64,000 bases of DNA from Colwellia sp. 39_35_sub15_T18 (lineage in GTDB: Bacteria > Pseudomonadota > Gammaproteobacteria > Enterobacterales > Alteromonadaceae), in NCBI GenBank assembly GCA_002162675.1, contig MAAE01000030.1, positions 26,208-90,207 of the forward strand, written 5' to 3'. Position numbers and translations under genes: made by a program. Shown piece by piece: positions 26,272 through 37,488 of this stretch. Position 1 is the first letter of the stretch. Each line of letters begins with the position of its first letter. The notes under the pieces are model-generated. The model worked only from the letters and a program-made list of their open reading frames with translations, did no database searches and was not told the origin of the DNA.

Positions 26272-28086
26272 ATGGCGGCAACGAATATTAAAAGTAAATT
26301 AGACTTTTCTGCTAGCCATGACTGGCAGCAAGATAACGTTATTGATATCTATCAAGAAATTGTAGCATTAGTGCCCAGTGCAGGTTTAATGCCGGTAACG
26401 GCAGTGGAAAATATTGTTGATGATATTCCTAGTTTTTGGCTTGATAAAGCTAAGTTATGCGCTGTTATGCAGGCCTTGAAAAATGATTTATTTAAACCTT
26501 TTGATATGTGCTTTGATTTAACCGCGATTGATGAAACTGAGCGTCAACACAAAGGAGCTCATGTTGGCGACTTTACGGTGAGTTACCACCTTCGCTCTCA
26601 CAACAGAAACCAAGATATCCGCTTGAAAATAGCCCTTTGTAAGCAGGATAAGCAATTAGATAGCGTTACTAGTATTTGGTCTAATGCCAATTGGTATGAG
26701 CGAGAAATTTGGGATATGTTCGGCATAGAATTTACTGGCCACCCTTATTTATGTCGAATTTTAATGCCAAACACTTGGCAAGGACACCCGCTGTTAAAAA
26801 CCCACCCTGCACGTGCTACCGAAATGGCACCCTTTACCCTACCACCCGATGAACAAGACAAAGAACAACAAGCATTAAAATTTAACCCCGAAGCTTGGGG
26901 GATGAAAAGACAAAACAAACATAACGACTTTATGTTTTTAAATTTAGGACCCAACCATCCTAGCGTTCACGGTGCTTTTCGCATTGTTTTGCAAATGGAT
27001 GGCGAAGAAATTGTCGATTGTGTGCCTGATATTGGTTACCACCACCGTGGCGCTGAAAAAATGGGCGAGCGGCAGTCATGGCATAGCTATATTCCCTACA
27101 CCGATCGTATTGATTATTTAGGGGGAGTGATGAATAACTTTCCTTATGTAATGGCAGTGGAAAAGCTTGCCGGCATTACCGTGCCTGATAGAGCTAAAGT
27201 TATTCGTATTATGACCGCTGAAATGTTTCGCATTTTATCGCACTTATTATTTTACGGTACGTTCGCTCAAGATATTGGCGCTTTATCACCTATTTTTTAT
27301 ATGTTTATCGACCGAGAAAAACTGTTCGGTATTATTGAAGCTTTTACTGGCGCGAGAATGCACCCAAGCTGGTTTCGTATTGGTGGTGTTGCGCAAGATT
27401 TACCGCTAGGTTGGGATAAGTTGGTAAGAGATTATGTTAACTACTTGCCAAAGCGTCTTGATGAATATGAAAAAATGGTCATGCAAAATGCGTTATTGAA
27501 AAAACGTACCGTTGACATTGGCGCCTACTCTAGCAAAGAAGCATTGGAATGGGGAATAACAGGGCCAGGCTTGCGTGCAACTGGTTATGCTTGGGACATG
27601 CGTAAGCAGCGTCCTTACAGCGGTTATGATCAATTTGATTTTGAAGTACCGCTTGGCCATAAAGGTGATTGTTACGACAGATGTCGCGTGCGGGTTGAAG
27701 AAATGCGCCAAAGTATTCGTATTATTGAGCAATGCTTAAATAATATGCCACAAGGACCTTATAAAGCTGAGCATCCACAAACAACGCCACCTGATAAATC
27801 GCGCACCATGCAAGATATAGACACCTTAATTCCTCATTTTGTCAATGTAACTTGGGGGCCTGTGATCCCCGTTGGTGAAGTCTCCATGTTTGTAGAAGCC
27901 ACTAAGGGCATTATGGGATATCACTTAATTAGTGATGGTAGCACTATGAGTTATCGTACTCGCGTGCGCACACCAAGTTTTGCTCACTTACAAATACTGC
28001 CTTTGATAAGTCGTGGCCAAATGGTAGCTGATTTAATTGCAACTCTGGGTAGTATTGATTATGTCATGGCCGATGTTGATAGATAA
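26272..28086 (+). CDS. nuoCD: NADH-quinone oxidoreductase, fused subunits C and D
   Basis: A 604-residue fusion, as in E. coli. The C part (about 1-180) shows '[20 protein letters not shown]'. The D part (about 215-604) is the hydrogenase-like 49-kDa subunit with '[15 protein letters not shown]', '[14 protein letters not shown]' and the C-terminal 'ADVDR'. Subunit D lines the quinone cavity with NuoB. GGGAAGAG precedes the ATG. Confidence 0.96.
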   Translation: MAATNIKSKLDFSASHDWQQDNVIDIYQEIVALVPSAGLMPVTAVENIVDDIPSFWLDKAKLCAVMQALKNDLFKPFDMCFDLTAIDETERQHKGAHVGDFTVSYHLRSHNRNQDIRLKIALCKQDKQLDSVTSIWSNANWYEREIWDMFGIEFTGHPYLCRILMPNTWQGHPLLKTHPARATEMAPFTLPPDEQDKEQQALKFNPEAWGMKRQNKHNDFMFLNLGPNHPSVHGAFRIVLQMDGEEIVDCVPDIGYHHRGAEKMGERQSWHSYIPYTDRIDYLGGVMNNFPYVMAVEKLAGITVPDRAKVIRIMTAEMFRILSHLLFYGTFAQDIGALSPIFYMFIDREKLFGIIEAFTGARMHPSWFRIGGVAQDLPLGWDKLVRDYVNYLPKRLDEYEKMVMQNALLKKRTVDIGAYSSKEALEWGITGPGLRATGYAWDMRKQRPYSGYDQFDFEVPLGHKGDCYDRCRVRVEEMRQSIRIIEQCLNNMPQGPYKAEHPQTTPPDKSRTMQDIDTLIPHFVNVTWGPVIPVGEVSMFVEATKGIMGYHLISDGSTMSYRTRVRTPSFAHLQILPLISRGQMVADLIATLGSIDYVMADVDR

Positions 28087-28137
28087 AACGGAAGGCAGGA
28101 AGGTGTTTTTGCTTTCAAAAAATAAAACAAGGTATTT

Positions 28138-28707
28138 ATGCAAAATAGCAATAGTGGCTGTAGCTCATCTCAAATAATACCTAGCGAAATGCTAACGGAT
28201 GAAGATATTGATTTTCGTCAATACCTTAGTTCGGCTGAAATAACCGCGATTGAACATGACGTGGCTGTTATGGGAAACAGTGAAGCTGCAGGCATTGAAG
28301 CTTTGAAAGTTGTACAAGAGCACCGCGGTTGGATAAGTGATGATAGTTTGCTTGCCATTGCGCAGTGTTTAAACATTTCTAGCGCGCAACTAGAGGGGGT
28401 TGCTACTTTCTACAACCTAATTTATCGGCAACAAGTGGGTCACTATGTCATTCATTTATGCGATAGCATTAGCTGTCATTTAACGGGTTATGAAGATATT
28501 TTACACACAATAAAAGCGCATTTAGGCATTGGTTATGGGCAAACAACGACCGATGGAGAATTTACCTTGTTGTCAAATGCTTGCTTAGGTAATTGCGATA
28601 AATCTCCAGCCATGATGATTAACAAAAAACATTATCATTCACTGACTGCTGAATCTGTTATCGCCATTATTAACGGTTTAAAGCAAAACGTGGAGCAAGA
28701 GCTATGA
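28138..28707 (+). CDS. nuoE: NADH-quinone oxidoreductase subunit E
   Basis: A 189-residue subunit with a thioredoxin-like fold holding the 2Fe-2S cluster N1a. Its Cys residues are in 'LCDSISCHLTG' and 'SNACLGNCDKSP'. The stop overlaps the nuoF start by 4 bases (ATGA). Confidence 0.95.
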   Translation: MQNSNSGCSSSQIIPSEMLTDEDIDFRQYLSSAEITAIEHDVAVMGNSEAAGIEALKVVQEHRGWISDDSLLAIAQCLNISSAQLEGVATFYNLIYRQQVGHYVIHLCDSISCHLTGYEDILHTIKAHLGIGYGQTTTDGEFTLLSNACLGNCDKSPAMMINKKHYHSLTAESVIAIINGLKQNVEQEL

Positions 28708-30077
28708 CAGATAATCACTGGTTAGAGGCAGCTTTAGCACAAGCGTTAACAAAACCCCTTACCCATTTGGTTAATCTTGAACAGCCACTTGATTTCAATA
28801 GTTATGTACATGCGGGTGGCTATATGGGAGCGACTAAAGCGCTACGAGAGTTTACCCCGAAAGAAGTATTGGCTCTTGTTAGCGACTCTGGCTTGAAGGG
28901 TCGTGGTGGTGCGGGTTTTCCTACGGGAATGAAATGGAGCTGTGTGCCTGCTTTGCAAGAGAAACCACCCGCGCATGTAAATACTGAGCAGGGCAATAGT
29001 TATTTGATCTGTAATGGTGATGAAATGGAGCCAGGCACGTTTAAAGATAGATACTTGCTTGAAGGTGTACCACATCAGCTCATCGAAGCCATGATTATTG
29101 CCAGCTATACCATTAGTGCTAATAAAGCCTTTATTTTTTTAAGAGGCGAATATCACGTAGCAGCACAGCGTTTACAACAAGCCATTGATGAAGCTTATGA
29201 AAACAACTGGTTGGGGGCGAAAGTGCAAGGTACGGACTATCAATTAGATTTGTACTTACATACCAGCGCAGGTCGCTATATTTGCGGTGAAGAAACCGCA
29301 TTAATTAATGCTTTAGAAGGTAAGCGAGCCATCCCTAGGGCTAAGCCGCCATTCCCACAAGTGAGTGGTTTATTTGGCAAGCCTACCGTAGTGAATAATG
29401 TCGAAACCTTAAGTAATTTACCGCATATTTTAAAACATGGCAGTGAGTGGTTTAAAGCGTTATCACCCCATAGTGATCCCGGTACAAAAATATATGCGGC
29501 TTGTGGGCAAGTTAAAAATCCGGGTCTTTGGGAGTTGCCTATGGGAGTGACTATTCGAGAATTACTCTATGATCATGCTGGCGGTATGCAAGACGGTTTG
29601 CAGTTAAAAGGCTTATTACCCGGCGGCGCATCAACCGATTTTTTAACAGCCGAGCACCTTGATACACCGATGGATTTTGACTCTATTGCTAAAGCAGGCA
29701 GCCGACTAGGTACAGGAGGATTGATTGTTTTAGGTGATCAGCATTGTCCTGTTGCTATGGTATTAAATTTATTGAGTTTTTTCGCACAAGAATCTTGTGG
29801 TTGGTGTACACCTTGTCGTGATGGTACCGCTTGGGCGGTAGAAATATTAACGCGTATTGAGGCTGGCAGTGGCACTGACGCAGATTTAAGCCAGCTAGAT
29901 GAATTGTGTGACTTTATGTGGCTAGGAAAAACCCATTGTGCACTGGCTCCGGGTGCCGTTGAACCGTTAAAGAGTGCTATGCGTTATTTTAAAACTGATT
30001 TTGAGCAGCATATTGAACAAGGTTGTTGTTCGTATAAAAAAGTAGCTCAAAATCAGCTAGGGGCGAGTTATGAGTGA
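28704..30077 (+). CDS. nuoF: NADH-quinone oxidoreductase subunit F
   Basis: A 457-residue subunit that binds NADH and FMN. The nucleotide site is 'GLKGRGGAGFPTGMKW' near residue 65, 'GAGRYICGEETALI'-like sequence is near 200, and the 4Fe-4S cluster N3 ligands are in 'SCGWCTPCRDGT' near 360 and a later Cys near 405. It overlaps nuoE by 4 bases and nuoG by 8. Confidence 0.96.
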   Translation: MTDNHWLEAALAQALTKPLTHLVNLEQPLDFNSYVHAGGYMGATKALREFTPKEVLALVSDSGLKGRGGAGFPTGMKWSCVPALQEKPPAHVNTEQGNSYLICNGDEMEPGTFKDRYLLEGVPHQLIEAMIIASYTISANKAFIFLRGEYHVAAQRLQQAIDEAYENNWLGAKVQGTDYQLDLYLHTSAGRYICGEETALINALEGKRAIPRAKPPFPQVSGLFGKPTVVNNVETLSNLPHILKHGSEWFKALSPHSDPGTKIYAACGQVKNPGLWELPMGVTIRELLYDHAGGMQDGLQLKGLLPGGASTDFLTAEHLDTPMDFDSIAKAGSRLGTGGLIVLGDQHCPVAMVLNLLSFFAQESCGWCTPCRDGTAWAVEILTRIEAGSGTDADLSQLDELCDFMWLGKTHCALAPGAVEPLKSAMRYFKTDFEQHIEQGCCSYKKVAQNQLGASYE

Positions 30078-33000
30078 TAATAAAAAACCCGCAAAAATCA
30101 CTATTTTTATAGATGATAACCCTTACCAAGTCTCTGCTGACAATAACCTATTGGCTGGCGTGCTATCGAATAAGCTTAACCTTCCTTATTTTTGTTGGCA
30201 TCCGTCTATGGGTTCTGTAGGCGCATGCAGGCAGTGTGCGGTTACTCAATATCAAGATGAAAATGATACTCGTGGCCGCATGATTATGTCGTGCATGACG
30301 CCAGTAATTGATGGTATGCGTATCGGCTTAACAGATAAGGCTTCTGCTAAATTTAGAGAGCAAGTGATTGCCGCCATGATGACAAATCATCCACATGACT
30401 GTCCTGTTTGTGCTGAAGGTGGAGAGTGTCATTTACAAGATATGACGGTCATGACAGGGCATACTAGTCGACAATATTGTGGTGAAAAACGTACCTTTAC
30501 CAATCAATATTTAGGAGAGCTTGTCGGTCATGAAATGAATCGCTGCATCACCTGTTATCGTTGTGTGCGTTTTTATAAAGACTATGCCGGCGGCAAAGAT
30601 TTTGATGTCTTTGGTAGCCGCAATCAAGTTTACTTTGGCAGACAAAAAGATGGCGTGCTAGAGAGCCCATTTAGTGGCAATTTAGTGGAAGTATGTCCCA
30701 CAGGCGTTTTCACCAATAAACTTTTTTCTGCTCACTATACCCGAAAATGGGATTTACAATCATCACCTTCTATTTGTGCGCATTGCTCGGTAGGTTGTAA
30801 TACCAGCATTGGGGAGCGTTATGGCTCGGTTAGACGAGTTATGAATCGTTATAATCATGATCTTAATGGTTATTTTCTTTGTGATCGTGGACGATACGGC
30901 ATTGGCTTTGTTAATACTAGCAGCCGCATTCGCGCCATCAAAGGCATTAAAACTAAAGTAGGCGAACCATTGGCGGGCATGTTCAACGAAAAAAGTTTCA
31001 GTAAAGCGATGGCTGAACATAGTGGCGAGAACTTTATTGGTATTGGTTCCGCCCGCGCTTCTTTTGAGGGTAATCGCTTATTAAAATACCTTGTCGGTCG
31101 AGAAAACTTTTCTTTAGGTTACACCAACGAAGAAATGCAGCTTGCGCTTAGGCATAAGCAATTACTTGCTCAATATCCACAACAAAGTTTGGCGGGTATG
31201 GAAAACTTGAGTCGACGAGGTCATGGTGAACTACCACACGATTTAGTGTTAATCATTGGTGAAAATTTGGAGCAAACCGCACCGCGTTTAGCGCTTAGTA
31301 TTAAACAAGTATTAAGGAATGCAGCCTTAGATAAAGCCGATAGTATTGGCGTAAAGCACTGGCAAGATGCTGCTGTACGCACTTATGCCAGTGATACAAG
31401 CACACCGTTATTTTCACTGCAAACACAAAATACTAGCTTTGATGATATGGCTAATGGCGCTTTACTGTTATCGCCAGAAAAAATAACTACTATGGTGGAG
31501 CGCCTAACCAAAATGCTCCATGATGATTTTGCTCATGACACTGTAGTGCCGCTGAATAAACAAGCAGCAGAGGATAATCAAGTAAGGCAAAGTAAGCTAG
31601 ATAAGAGCTCTGAAAGTCACCATGTTGATAAAAATGCCGATAAATTTTTATTGTTATTGGCTAGGGCTTTATCGCAGGCAAGTGCGCCGTTAATCGTCAC
31701 GGGTTTAAGTTTAAAAAGCGCTGCGTTACTTAGCGCTATTGATGACTTAATGGCATGCCTTAGTCATAAGTCTCATCGTATTGCGCCTGAGCTAACGATA
31801 GTTGCTCCTGAATGTAATAGCGTTGGCAATCTACATTTTTTAACTGAGTATTCACTATCTATTGAGCAAGTACTCACTCGTTTAGTGAGTGTGAATAGCT
31901 CTAAAGAAGCAAGTAAGGAGGTAAGCCAAGCAACAAGTTTGGTCATTCTTGAACAAGACTTAGCGCAAATAAGTACCGAACAGTTGAATTTATTACGTAG
32001 TCACTGCAAGAGCATGATAGTGCTTGATCACAGTGAAAATAAGTTAACTCAACTTGCCGATATTGTTTTACCTGTGGCAGCTGTGAGTGAAAGTGGTGGT
32101 CACTTTGTTAATTACCAAAGTAATCTACAAGCCTTTTATCCTGCCCACATTGCCATTAAACCTATTATGGAAAATTGGCAATATTTGGTGTTGTTGGCAA
32201 AAGGCTTGTTTGCTCACGCGGAAATAAATTTTACCAGTTTAAAGCAGCTGTATAGTTTTTTTGCTAAGCATGGAGAGCCTTGGGCATTACAAGTGCTTAC
32301 TTATGATGAAAGTAAGCAGCAACAACGAATCGTTAGGCAGACTCATCGAGCAAGTGGTCGCACTGCCATGATGGCAAATCAGTCAGTGCATGAAGTACAA
32401 ACTTATTTTGAGGACAAAAACAGTAAAGAGGAAATGTTCAGCTATTCCATGGAAGGGGCTAGTGCAACGTCAAATCATAATATGCCTTTTACATGGGCAC
32501 CAGCTTGGAATTCTAATCAAGCGATTCTCCAACATCAGCAGGAAGTGAACGGTGAATTAGCACACAGCCAACATGAAAATTTATTAAATTTAAACCTTTC
32601 GGCATTTTTTGATGAAACGCCAAGTATTTCACTCAGCGATAAGCTTGAGCAACTGTGGCCAAATCAACTCGGGCCAAATCAACTATGTCCAAATATTGCT
32701 CAGCAAACAAGTCAAAATCATGCAGTGGTATTAATTCAAAACCTCCCTTGGTTTTTAGTCGAGCAACAAAGTAAAAAATTACCTGAATTCACCTTAATGT
32801 TTACAGGCAATAGTATAACAATGTCTACTGATTTAGCTGAGCAATGTGGCTGTAATGCTGGTGATATAGCTAAACTAGTCTTAAATAAACAACATTTTTT
32901 TGCTCAACTTAATATAGATGAAAAACTGTCTGATGATGTTGTATTGGTGAGTGTTTTTGAACTAGATATGGCTGTTAATAATTGCCAGATTGAATTAGCA

Positions 33001-33168
33001 CAAATAACTAAAGCTAATCAAGATGAAGCGGCTACCCATGCGCAAGCTGAAAAGTCACGCATAGCGACAGCCAGCAAAGAAAAAGCTGACACGCTAGTTA
33101 GGCTTAAAGCGCAAGATCAAACTATTCCTATTTCCTTCTTGAATAACGAAGGAGAGCAATATGATTGA
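30070..33168 (+). CDS. nuoG: NADH-quinone oxidoreductase subunit G
   Basis: A 1032-residue iron-sulfur subunit. In order it has a 2Fe-2S domain ('CWHPSMGSVGACRQCAV'), the His/Cys cluster N5 ('HPHDCPVCAEGGECHLQD'), N4 ('NRCITCYRCVRF') and an N7-type motif ('CAHCSVGCN'), then a molybdopterin-oxidoreductase-like domain without cofactor. It is about 120 residues longer than the E. coli protein (908). The extra length is in poorly conserved Gln/Ser-rich stretches of the C-terminal half, including a short repeat N-Q-L-G/C-P near residue 865. It overlaps nuoF and nuoH by 8 bases each. Confidence 0.95.
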   Translation: MSDNKKPAKITIFIDDNPYQVSADNNLLAGVLSNKLNLPYFCWHPSMGSVGACRQCAVTQYQDENDTRGRMIMSCMTPVIDGMRIGLTDKASAKFREQVIAAMMTNHPHDCPVCAEGGECHLQDMTVMTGHTSRQYCGEKRTFTNQYLGELVGHEMNRCITCYRCVRFYKDYAGGKDFDVFGSRNQVYFGRQKDGVLESPFSGNLVEVCPTGVFTNKLFSAHYTRKWDLQSSPSICAHCSVGCNTSIGERYGSVRRVMNRYNHDLNGYFLCDRGRYGIGFVNTSSRIRAIKGIKTKVGEPLAGMFNEKSFSKAMAEHSGENFIGIGSARASFEGNRLLKYLVGRENFSLGYTNEEMQLALRHKQLLAQYPQQSLAGMENLSRRGHGELPHDLVLIIGENLEQTAPRLALSIKQVLRNAALDKADSIGVKHWQDAAVRTYASDTSTPLFSLQTQNTSFDDMANGALLLSPEKITTMVERLTKMLHDDFAHDTVVPLNKQAAEDNQVRQSKLDKSSESHHVDKNADKFLLLLARALSQASAPLIVTGLSLKSAALLSAIDDLMACLSHKSHRIAPELTIVAPECNSVGNLHFLTEYSLSIEQVLTRLVSVNSSKEASKEVSQATSLVILEQDLAQISTEQLNLLRSHCKSMIVLDHSENKLTQLADIVLPVAAVSESGGHFVNYQSNLQAFYPAHIAIKPIMENWQYLVLLAKGLFAHAEINFTSLKQLYSFFAKHGEPWALQVLTYDESKQQQRIVRQTHRASGRTAMMANQSVHEVQTYFEDKNSKEEMFSYSMEGASATSNHNMPFTWAPAWNSNQAILQHQQEVNGELAHSQHENLLNLNLSAFFDETPSISLSDKLEQLWPNQLGPNQLCPNIAQQTSQNHAVVLIQNLPWFLVEQQSKKLPEFTLMFTGNSITMSTDLAEQCGCNAGDIAKLVLNKQHFFAQLNIDEKLSDDVVLVSVFELDMAVNNCQIELAQITKANQDEAATHAQAEKSRIATASKEKADTLVRLKAQDQTIPISFLNNEGEQYD

Positions 33169-34138
33169 CATACTGTTTAAGCTGTTAGAAATAATTATAG
33201 TTATCGCATTGCTTATCCCCATTGCTGCTATGTTAGTTTGGGTGGAGCGCCGTATGATAGGTATTTGGCAAGACCGATTGGGCCCAAATCGTGTTGGTCC
33301 TATCGGTATTTTACAGTCAGTAGCAGACTTATTGAAAATATTAGGTAAAGAAGATTGGATACCGCCTTTTAGCGACCGTTTAGTGTTCGTACTCGCGCCT
33401 GTGATTGGCGCCGTGTGTGTATTAATGAGTTTTGCGGTAATCCCCTTTTCACCTTCTATTGGCGTATCAGACTTAAATATTGGTTTGCTTTTTTTTCTTG
33501 CTATGGCCTCACTTGCTGTTTACAGCGTAGTGTTAGCAGGTTGGGCGTCTAACTCTAAATATGCTTTATTAGGTGGAATGCGCGCGGCAGCACAAACCGT
33601 AAGTTATGAAGTGTTTATGGGAATATCTGTGATGGGAGTCGTGCTGTTAACAGGTACTTTTAATTTAAGAGAAATAGTGTTGGCGCAAGAAAGTGGTTGG
33701 CTTATCCAAACGCAGTTTGTGGGTTTTATTATCTTTTTAATTGCCGGTATTGCAGAAAGCCACCGTTTACCTTTTGATTTACCAGAAGCTGAAACAGAGC
33801 TTACCGCAGGTTTTCATACGGAATACTCAGGTTTGAAATTTGCTTTATTCTTTTTAGGAGAATATTTGAGTGTCACTTTAATTTCATCAATGTCTGTGGT
33901 GTTGTTTTTTGGCGGTTGGCTTATGCCTGAGCCTTTGGATTCTTGGTTACCGCCATTGGTGTGGTTTATTTTAAAAGTTTTTGTTTTTGTTTTGTTTTTT
34001 ATTTTGTTACGAACATCGCTACCTAGGCCACGCTTTGATCAACTACTCAGTTTTGGTTGGAAGTACATGCTGCCTTTAGCTTTGCTTAATTTATTGGTTA
34101 CGGCGGCATTTAAATTAACCGGGGGATTTTATGGCTAA
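33161..34138 (+). CDS. nuoH: NADH-quinone oxidoreductase subunit H
   Basis: A 325-residue, eight-helix membrane subunit that forms part of the quinone channel. It has '[22 protein letters not shown]' (landmark near residue 27) and the acidic loop '[23 protein letters not shown]' (landmark near 205). It overlaps nuoG and nuoI by 8 bases. Confidence 0.96.
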   Translation: MIDILFKLLEIIIVIALLIPIAAMLVWVERRMIGIWQDRLGPNRVGPIGILQSVADLLKILGKEDWIPPFSDRLVFVLAPVIGAVCVLMSFAVIPFSPSIGVSDLNIGLLFFLAMASLAVYSVVLAGWASNSKYALLGGMRAAAQTVSYEVFMGISVMGVVLLTGTFNLREIVLAQESGWLIQTQFVGFIIFLIAGIAESHRLPFDLPEAETELTAGFHTEYSGLKFALFFLGEYLSVTLISSMSVVLFFGGWLMPEPLDSWLPPLVWFILKVFVFVLFFILLRTSLPRPRFDQLLSFGWKYMLPLALLNLLVTAAFKLTGGFYG

Positions 34139-34709
34139 AGCAAGTCCAAAAGTCGGCGCTATTAAGTCAGCCCTTGATATGTTCACTAGTCAATTAAGAA
34201 CCATGGGCTTAGTGCTTAAACACACTTTCACTAAAGCAGATACGGTTGAATACCCTGAACAAAAACCTTATTTAGCGCCACGATATCGAGGTCGTATTGT
34301 TTTAACGCGCGATCCTGATGGCGAAGAGCGCTGTGTCGGCTGTAATTTATGTGCTGCTGCTTGTCCTGTTGATTGTATCGCCCTACAACAAACAGTTGAT
34401 GATGATGGCCGAAAACGCGCTGATTTTTTCCGTATTAACTTTTCTCGTTGTATCCTGTGCGGTTTTTGCGAGGAGGCCTGCCCAACTTATGCTATTCAAC
34501 TAACCCCCGATATTGAATTGGCAGAATACGAACGACAAAACTTGGTTTATGAAAAAGAACATTTACTAATCAAAGGGGTAGGGAAGTATCCTGATTATAG
34601 TTTTTATCGTCACAGCGGTGTTGCAGTGGATATTAATGGTCAACGAAAGAGCAAAGGACAGGCCACTAATGAGAAACCACCTGTTGATATCAAGGGGTTA
34701 ATGCCATGA
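34131..34709 (+). CDS. nuoI: NADH-quinone oxidoreductase subunit I
   Basis: A 192-residue ferredoxin-like subunit with two 4Fe-4S sites, [12 protein letters not shown] and [12 protein letters not shown], which form clusters N6a and N6b. The C-terminal 20 residues are longer and basic compared with E. coli. It overlaps nuoH by 8 bases and nuoJ by 4. Confidence 0.96.
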   Translation: MAKASPKVGAIKSALDMFTSQLRTMGLVLKHTFTKADTVEYPEQKPYLAPRYRGRIVLTRDPDGEERCVGCNLCAAACPVDCIALQQTVDDDGRKRADFFRINFSRCILCGFCEEACPTYAIQLTPDIELAEYERQNLVYEKEHLLIKGVGKYPDYSFYRHSGVAVDINGQRKSKGQATNEKPPVDIKGLMP

Positions 34710-35266
34710 TGATGTTATCGCCATTACAATTGATGTTTTATCTTGCGGCACTGCTTGCCATTATCGCTAGCTTGAAGGTTATTAGCGGTAAAAATTCCGT
34801 GCACTCATTACTTTATTTAGTGGTGTCATTATTGGCGGTAGCGGTATGTTTCTATTTAATGGGGGCACCTTTTGCTGCGGGTTTAGAAGTGATTGTATAT
34901 GCAGGGGCGATTTTAGTGTTATTCGTTTTTGCCATTATGATGTTTGGTTTAGGGCAAGATGAAACATTATATACGCCAAAAATTGCTTCATTAAGTATTT
35001 GGATAGGACCAAGCTGTATCGCCATTATACTACTTGCACAGTTAGTGTTTGTTATTGACAGTAGTGAGCTGCAAGAAAAACTAACAGTTAATATTATCAG
35101 TGCTAAGCAAGTCGGGGCATTGCTTTATGGACCTTATTTATTGGCCGTTGAAATCGCGTCTTTTTTATTACTGGCAGGTTTAATTGCGGGTTATCATTTT
35201 GCTAAACCTGATGGTCAAGATGATCATTTACGCTTGCATCAACCAAGCAATGAAAAGGGAGAGTAG
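34706..35266 (+). CDS. nuoJ: NADH-quinone oxidoreductase subunit J
   Basis: A 186-residue membrane subunit with five predicted helices and the conserved '[19 protein letters not shown]' segment (TM3, which controls coupling). The ATG overlaps the nuoI stop by 4 bases, and nuoK follows after 2 bases. Confidence 0.94.
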   Translation: MMMLSPLQLMFYLAALLAIIASLKVISGKNSVHSLLYLVVSLLAVAVCFYLMGAPFAAGLEVIVYAGAILVLFVFAIMMFGLGQDETLYTPKIASLSIWIGPSCIAIILLAQLVFVIDSSELQEKLTVNIISAKQVGALLYGPYLLAVEIASFLLLAGLIAGYHFAKPDGQDDHLRLHQPSNEKGE

Positions 35267-35268
35267 TC

Positions 35269-35577
35269 ATGAGCGCAATTCCTTTAAGTCATGTGTTAAT
35301 ACTTGCCAGTATTTTGTTTGTCATTGGTTTTATGGGTGTGGTGGTGCGTAAAAATACCTTGTTTATGCTGATGAGTTTAGAGGTGATGCTTAATGCGGTT
35401 GGCATTGCGTTTATCGGTGCCGGTAGTGCCTGGCAACAAGCAGATGGGCAAGTGATGTTTATTTTAATTTTGACACTTGCTGCTGCCGAAGTTGCTGTCG
35501 GATTGGCACTATTAATTCAAATGCAAAGACGATTTAAATCTCTTGATATTGACTTGCTCAGTAAGTTGAAGGGGTGA
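35269..35577 (+). CDS. nuoK: NADH-quinone oxidoreductase subunit K
   Basis: A 102-residue, three-helix, MrpC-like subunit. The conserved Glu residues used in proton transfer lie in '[15 protein letters not shown]' and '[12 protein letters not shown]'. GGGAGAG sits upstream, inside the end of nuoJ. Confidence 0.95.
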   Translation: MSAIPLSHVLILASILFVIGFMGVVVRKNTLFMLMSLEVMLNAVGIAFIGAGSAWQQADGQVMFILILTLAAAEVAVGLALLIQMQRRFKSLDIDLLSKLKG

Positions 35578-35580
35578 TGT

Positions 35581-37488
35581 ATGTCTGAAAGCATAACCGT
35601 AACTTTACTCGCCTTATTACCTGTTTATCCTCTAGTGAGCTTTGTGCTATTAATTAGTTTTGCTAAACGCTTGTCTTGGCATGTCGCGGCAACAATAAGT
35701 GTTGGCGCTATGGTGTTAAGTGCCTTGTCTAGTTTTGTTGTTATTGAACAATTATCAGTTGATGTCCCCGTGATCACCGCACATTTATGGCTTTGGTTTA
35801 CTTTATCTTCTAGTGAACAAGTCAATATTAGTTTTTACTTAGACGGTCTTGCTGCGGTGATGATTTGTGTAGTGACAGGCATCGGCTTGTTGATTCATAT
35901 TTTTGCTGCGGCCTATATGAGAGAGGATGCAAACTTTACCCGCTTTATGGCGTATATGAATCTATTTATTGTCGCAATGCTGATTTTAGTGTTAGCAGAT
36001 AATTTAGTGCTACTTTATTTAGGTTGGGAAGGTGTTGGCTTGTGCAGCTTCTTGCTGATTGGTTTTTGGTATCACGAAAAAGCCAATGTTTTAGCCGCCA
36101 GAAAGGCCTTTATTGTCACGCGAGTTGGCGATACCGCTATGGCTATTGGCTTGTTTATGATTTTTAAAGAAATAGGCCAATTAACCATTATAGATGTTAA
36201 TGAAAGTGCTAGGGCTTTATGGGTAGTCGGCGATAGTCAGCCTTATTGGATAGCCTTATTATTGTTAGGCGGTGCGGTGGGTAAGTCAGCACAATTACCC
36301 TTACAAACTTGGTTACCTGATGCTATGGCTGGACCAACACCAGTCAGTGCTTTAATTCATGCCGCCACCATGGTAACGGCAGGCGTGTATTTGATTGCTC
36401 GCATGCACGGTATCTTTTTATTAGCACCAGAAGTGATGACGTATGTTGCTTGGCTGGGCGCATTAACTTTATTGCTTGCTGGTGTGGCAGCACTAACACA
36501 AACAGATATTAAGCGGGTGCTGGCATACTCTACTATGAGTCAAATTGGTTACATGATGTTGTCATTAGGGGCGGGCGCCTTTTCTGCGGGCGTTTTTCAC
36601 TTAATGACTCATGCTTTTTTTAAAGCGCTATTATTTTTAACAGCGGGAGCCATTATTCTAGCCTTGCACCATCAGCAGAATCTTTTCAAAATGGGTGGTT
36701 TGCTAAAACGATTACCATTGGAAACGACATTATTTAGTATAGGTTTAGTGTGCTTGATGGCTTTACCGGGCAGTTCTGGGTTTTTCTCTAAAGAGGCTAT
36801 TATTGCTCAGCTTTTCTCGTCAACTACGGCGGGTCCATTACTTTGGTTTTGCGCTATTGTTGGTGCATTGTTAACTAGTATTTATAGTTGCCGCTTATTT
36901 TTTCTTGCCTTTATGGGCAATGCTAGATTTGAAACAAGTTTACAGCCATCATCGAGTAAATTGCTGAGGTTTTCTCTTGTTGCATTGGCTATATTATCCA
37001 TTATTGGTGGCGTTTTCGAGAATGTATTAATGGTAAGCCTAGCCCCTGTATTCATTGCAGCGCCGGTTATTGAAATACTTAATGAGCCTACTTGGTTACA
37101 TAGCGTGGCTATTGCTACTCCTTTTGTGGGTATTCTTTTTTCTTGGTTTTATTTTGCTAAATATAGAGTTGTTAGTGATGTGAAAATTGTTGAAAACTCT
37201 AGTGGCTTAGCCCGTTTTTGTCGACAAGGACTTGGCTTTGACAGTTTATATACTTGGCTTTTGGTTAAACCTTATTGCGCGTTGGCTAAACTGAACCGTA
37301 AAGATATTTTTGATCAGCTGCTGATGCTTAATGCGTGGTATGTATCCCTCTGTCACGATGTTTTGACCAGTAGTCAAAATGGCAAATTGCGTTGGTACGT
37401 TGCGGCAATCGGTTTAACAACATTGTTGTTATTGTTAACGTTACTTTTAACTGTAAATGTTGGCGAAGTTAGCATGGAGGCCAGCTGA
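35581..37488 (+). CDS. nuoL: NADH-quinone oxidoreductase subunit L
   Basis: A 635-residue antiporter-like proton-pumping subunit. 'LYLGWEGVGLCSFLLIGFW', 'LQTWLPDAMAGPTPVSALIHAATM' (landmark near residue 235) and 'SGFFSKE' are typical. The C-terminal part should form the long lateral helix. The stop overlaps the nuoM start by one base. Confidence 0.96.
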   Translation: MSESITVTLLALLPVYPLVSFVLLISFAKRLSWHVAATISVGAMVLSALSSFVVIEQLSVDVPVITAHLWLWFTLSSSEQVNISFYLDGLAAVMICVVTGIGLLIHIFAAAYMREDANFTRFMAYMNLFIVAMLILVLADNLVLLYLGWEGVGLCSFLLIGFWYHEKANVLAARKAFIVTRVGDTAMAIGLFMIFKEIGQLTIIDVNESARALWVVGDSQPYWIALLLLGGAVGKSAQLPLQTWLPDAMAGPTPVSALIHAATMVTAGVYLIARMHGIFLLAPEVMTYVAWLGALTLLLAGVAALTQTDIKRVLAYSTMSQIGYMMLSLGAGAFSAGVFHLMTHAFFKALLFLTAGAIILALHHQQNLFKMGGLLKRLPLETTLFSIGLVCLMALPGSSGFFSKEAIIAQLFSSTTAGPLLWFCAIVGALLTSIYSCRLFFLAFMGNARFETSLQPSSSKLLRFSLVALAILSIIGGVFENVLMVSLAPVFIAAPVIEILNEPTWLHSVAIATPFVGILFSWFYFAKYRVVSDVKIVENSSGLARFCRQGLGFDSLYTWLLVKPYCALAKLNRKDIFDQLLMLNAWYVSLCHDVLTSSQNGKLRWYVAAIGLTTLLLLLTLLLTVNVGEVSMEAS

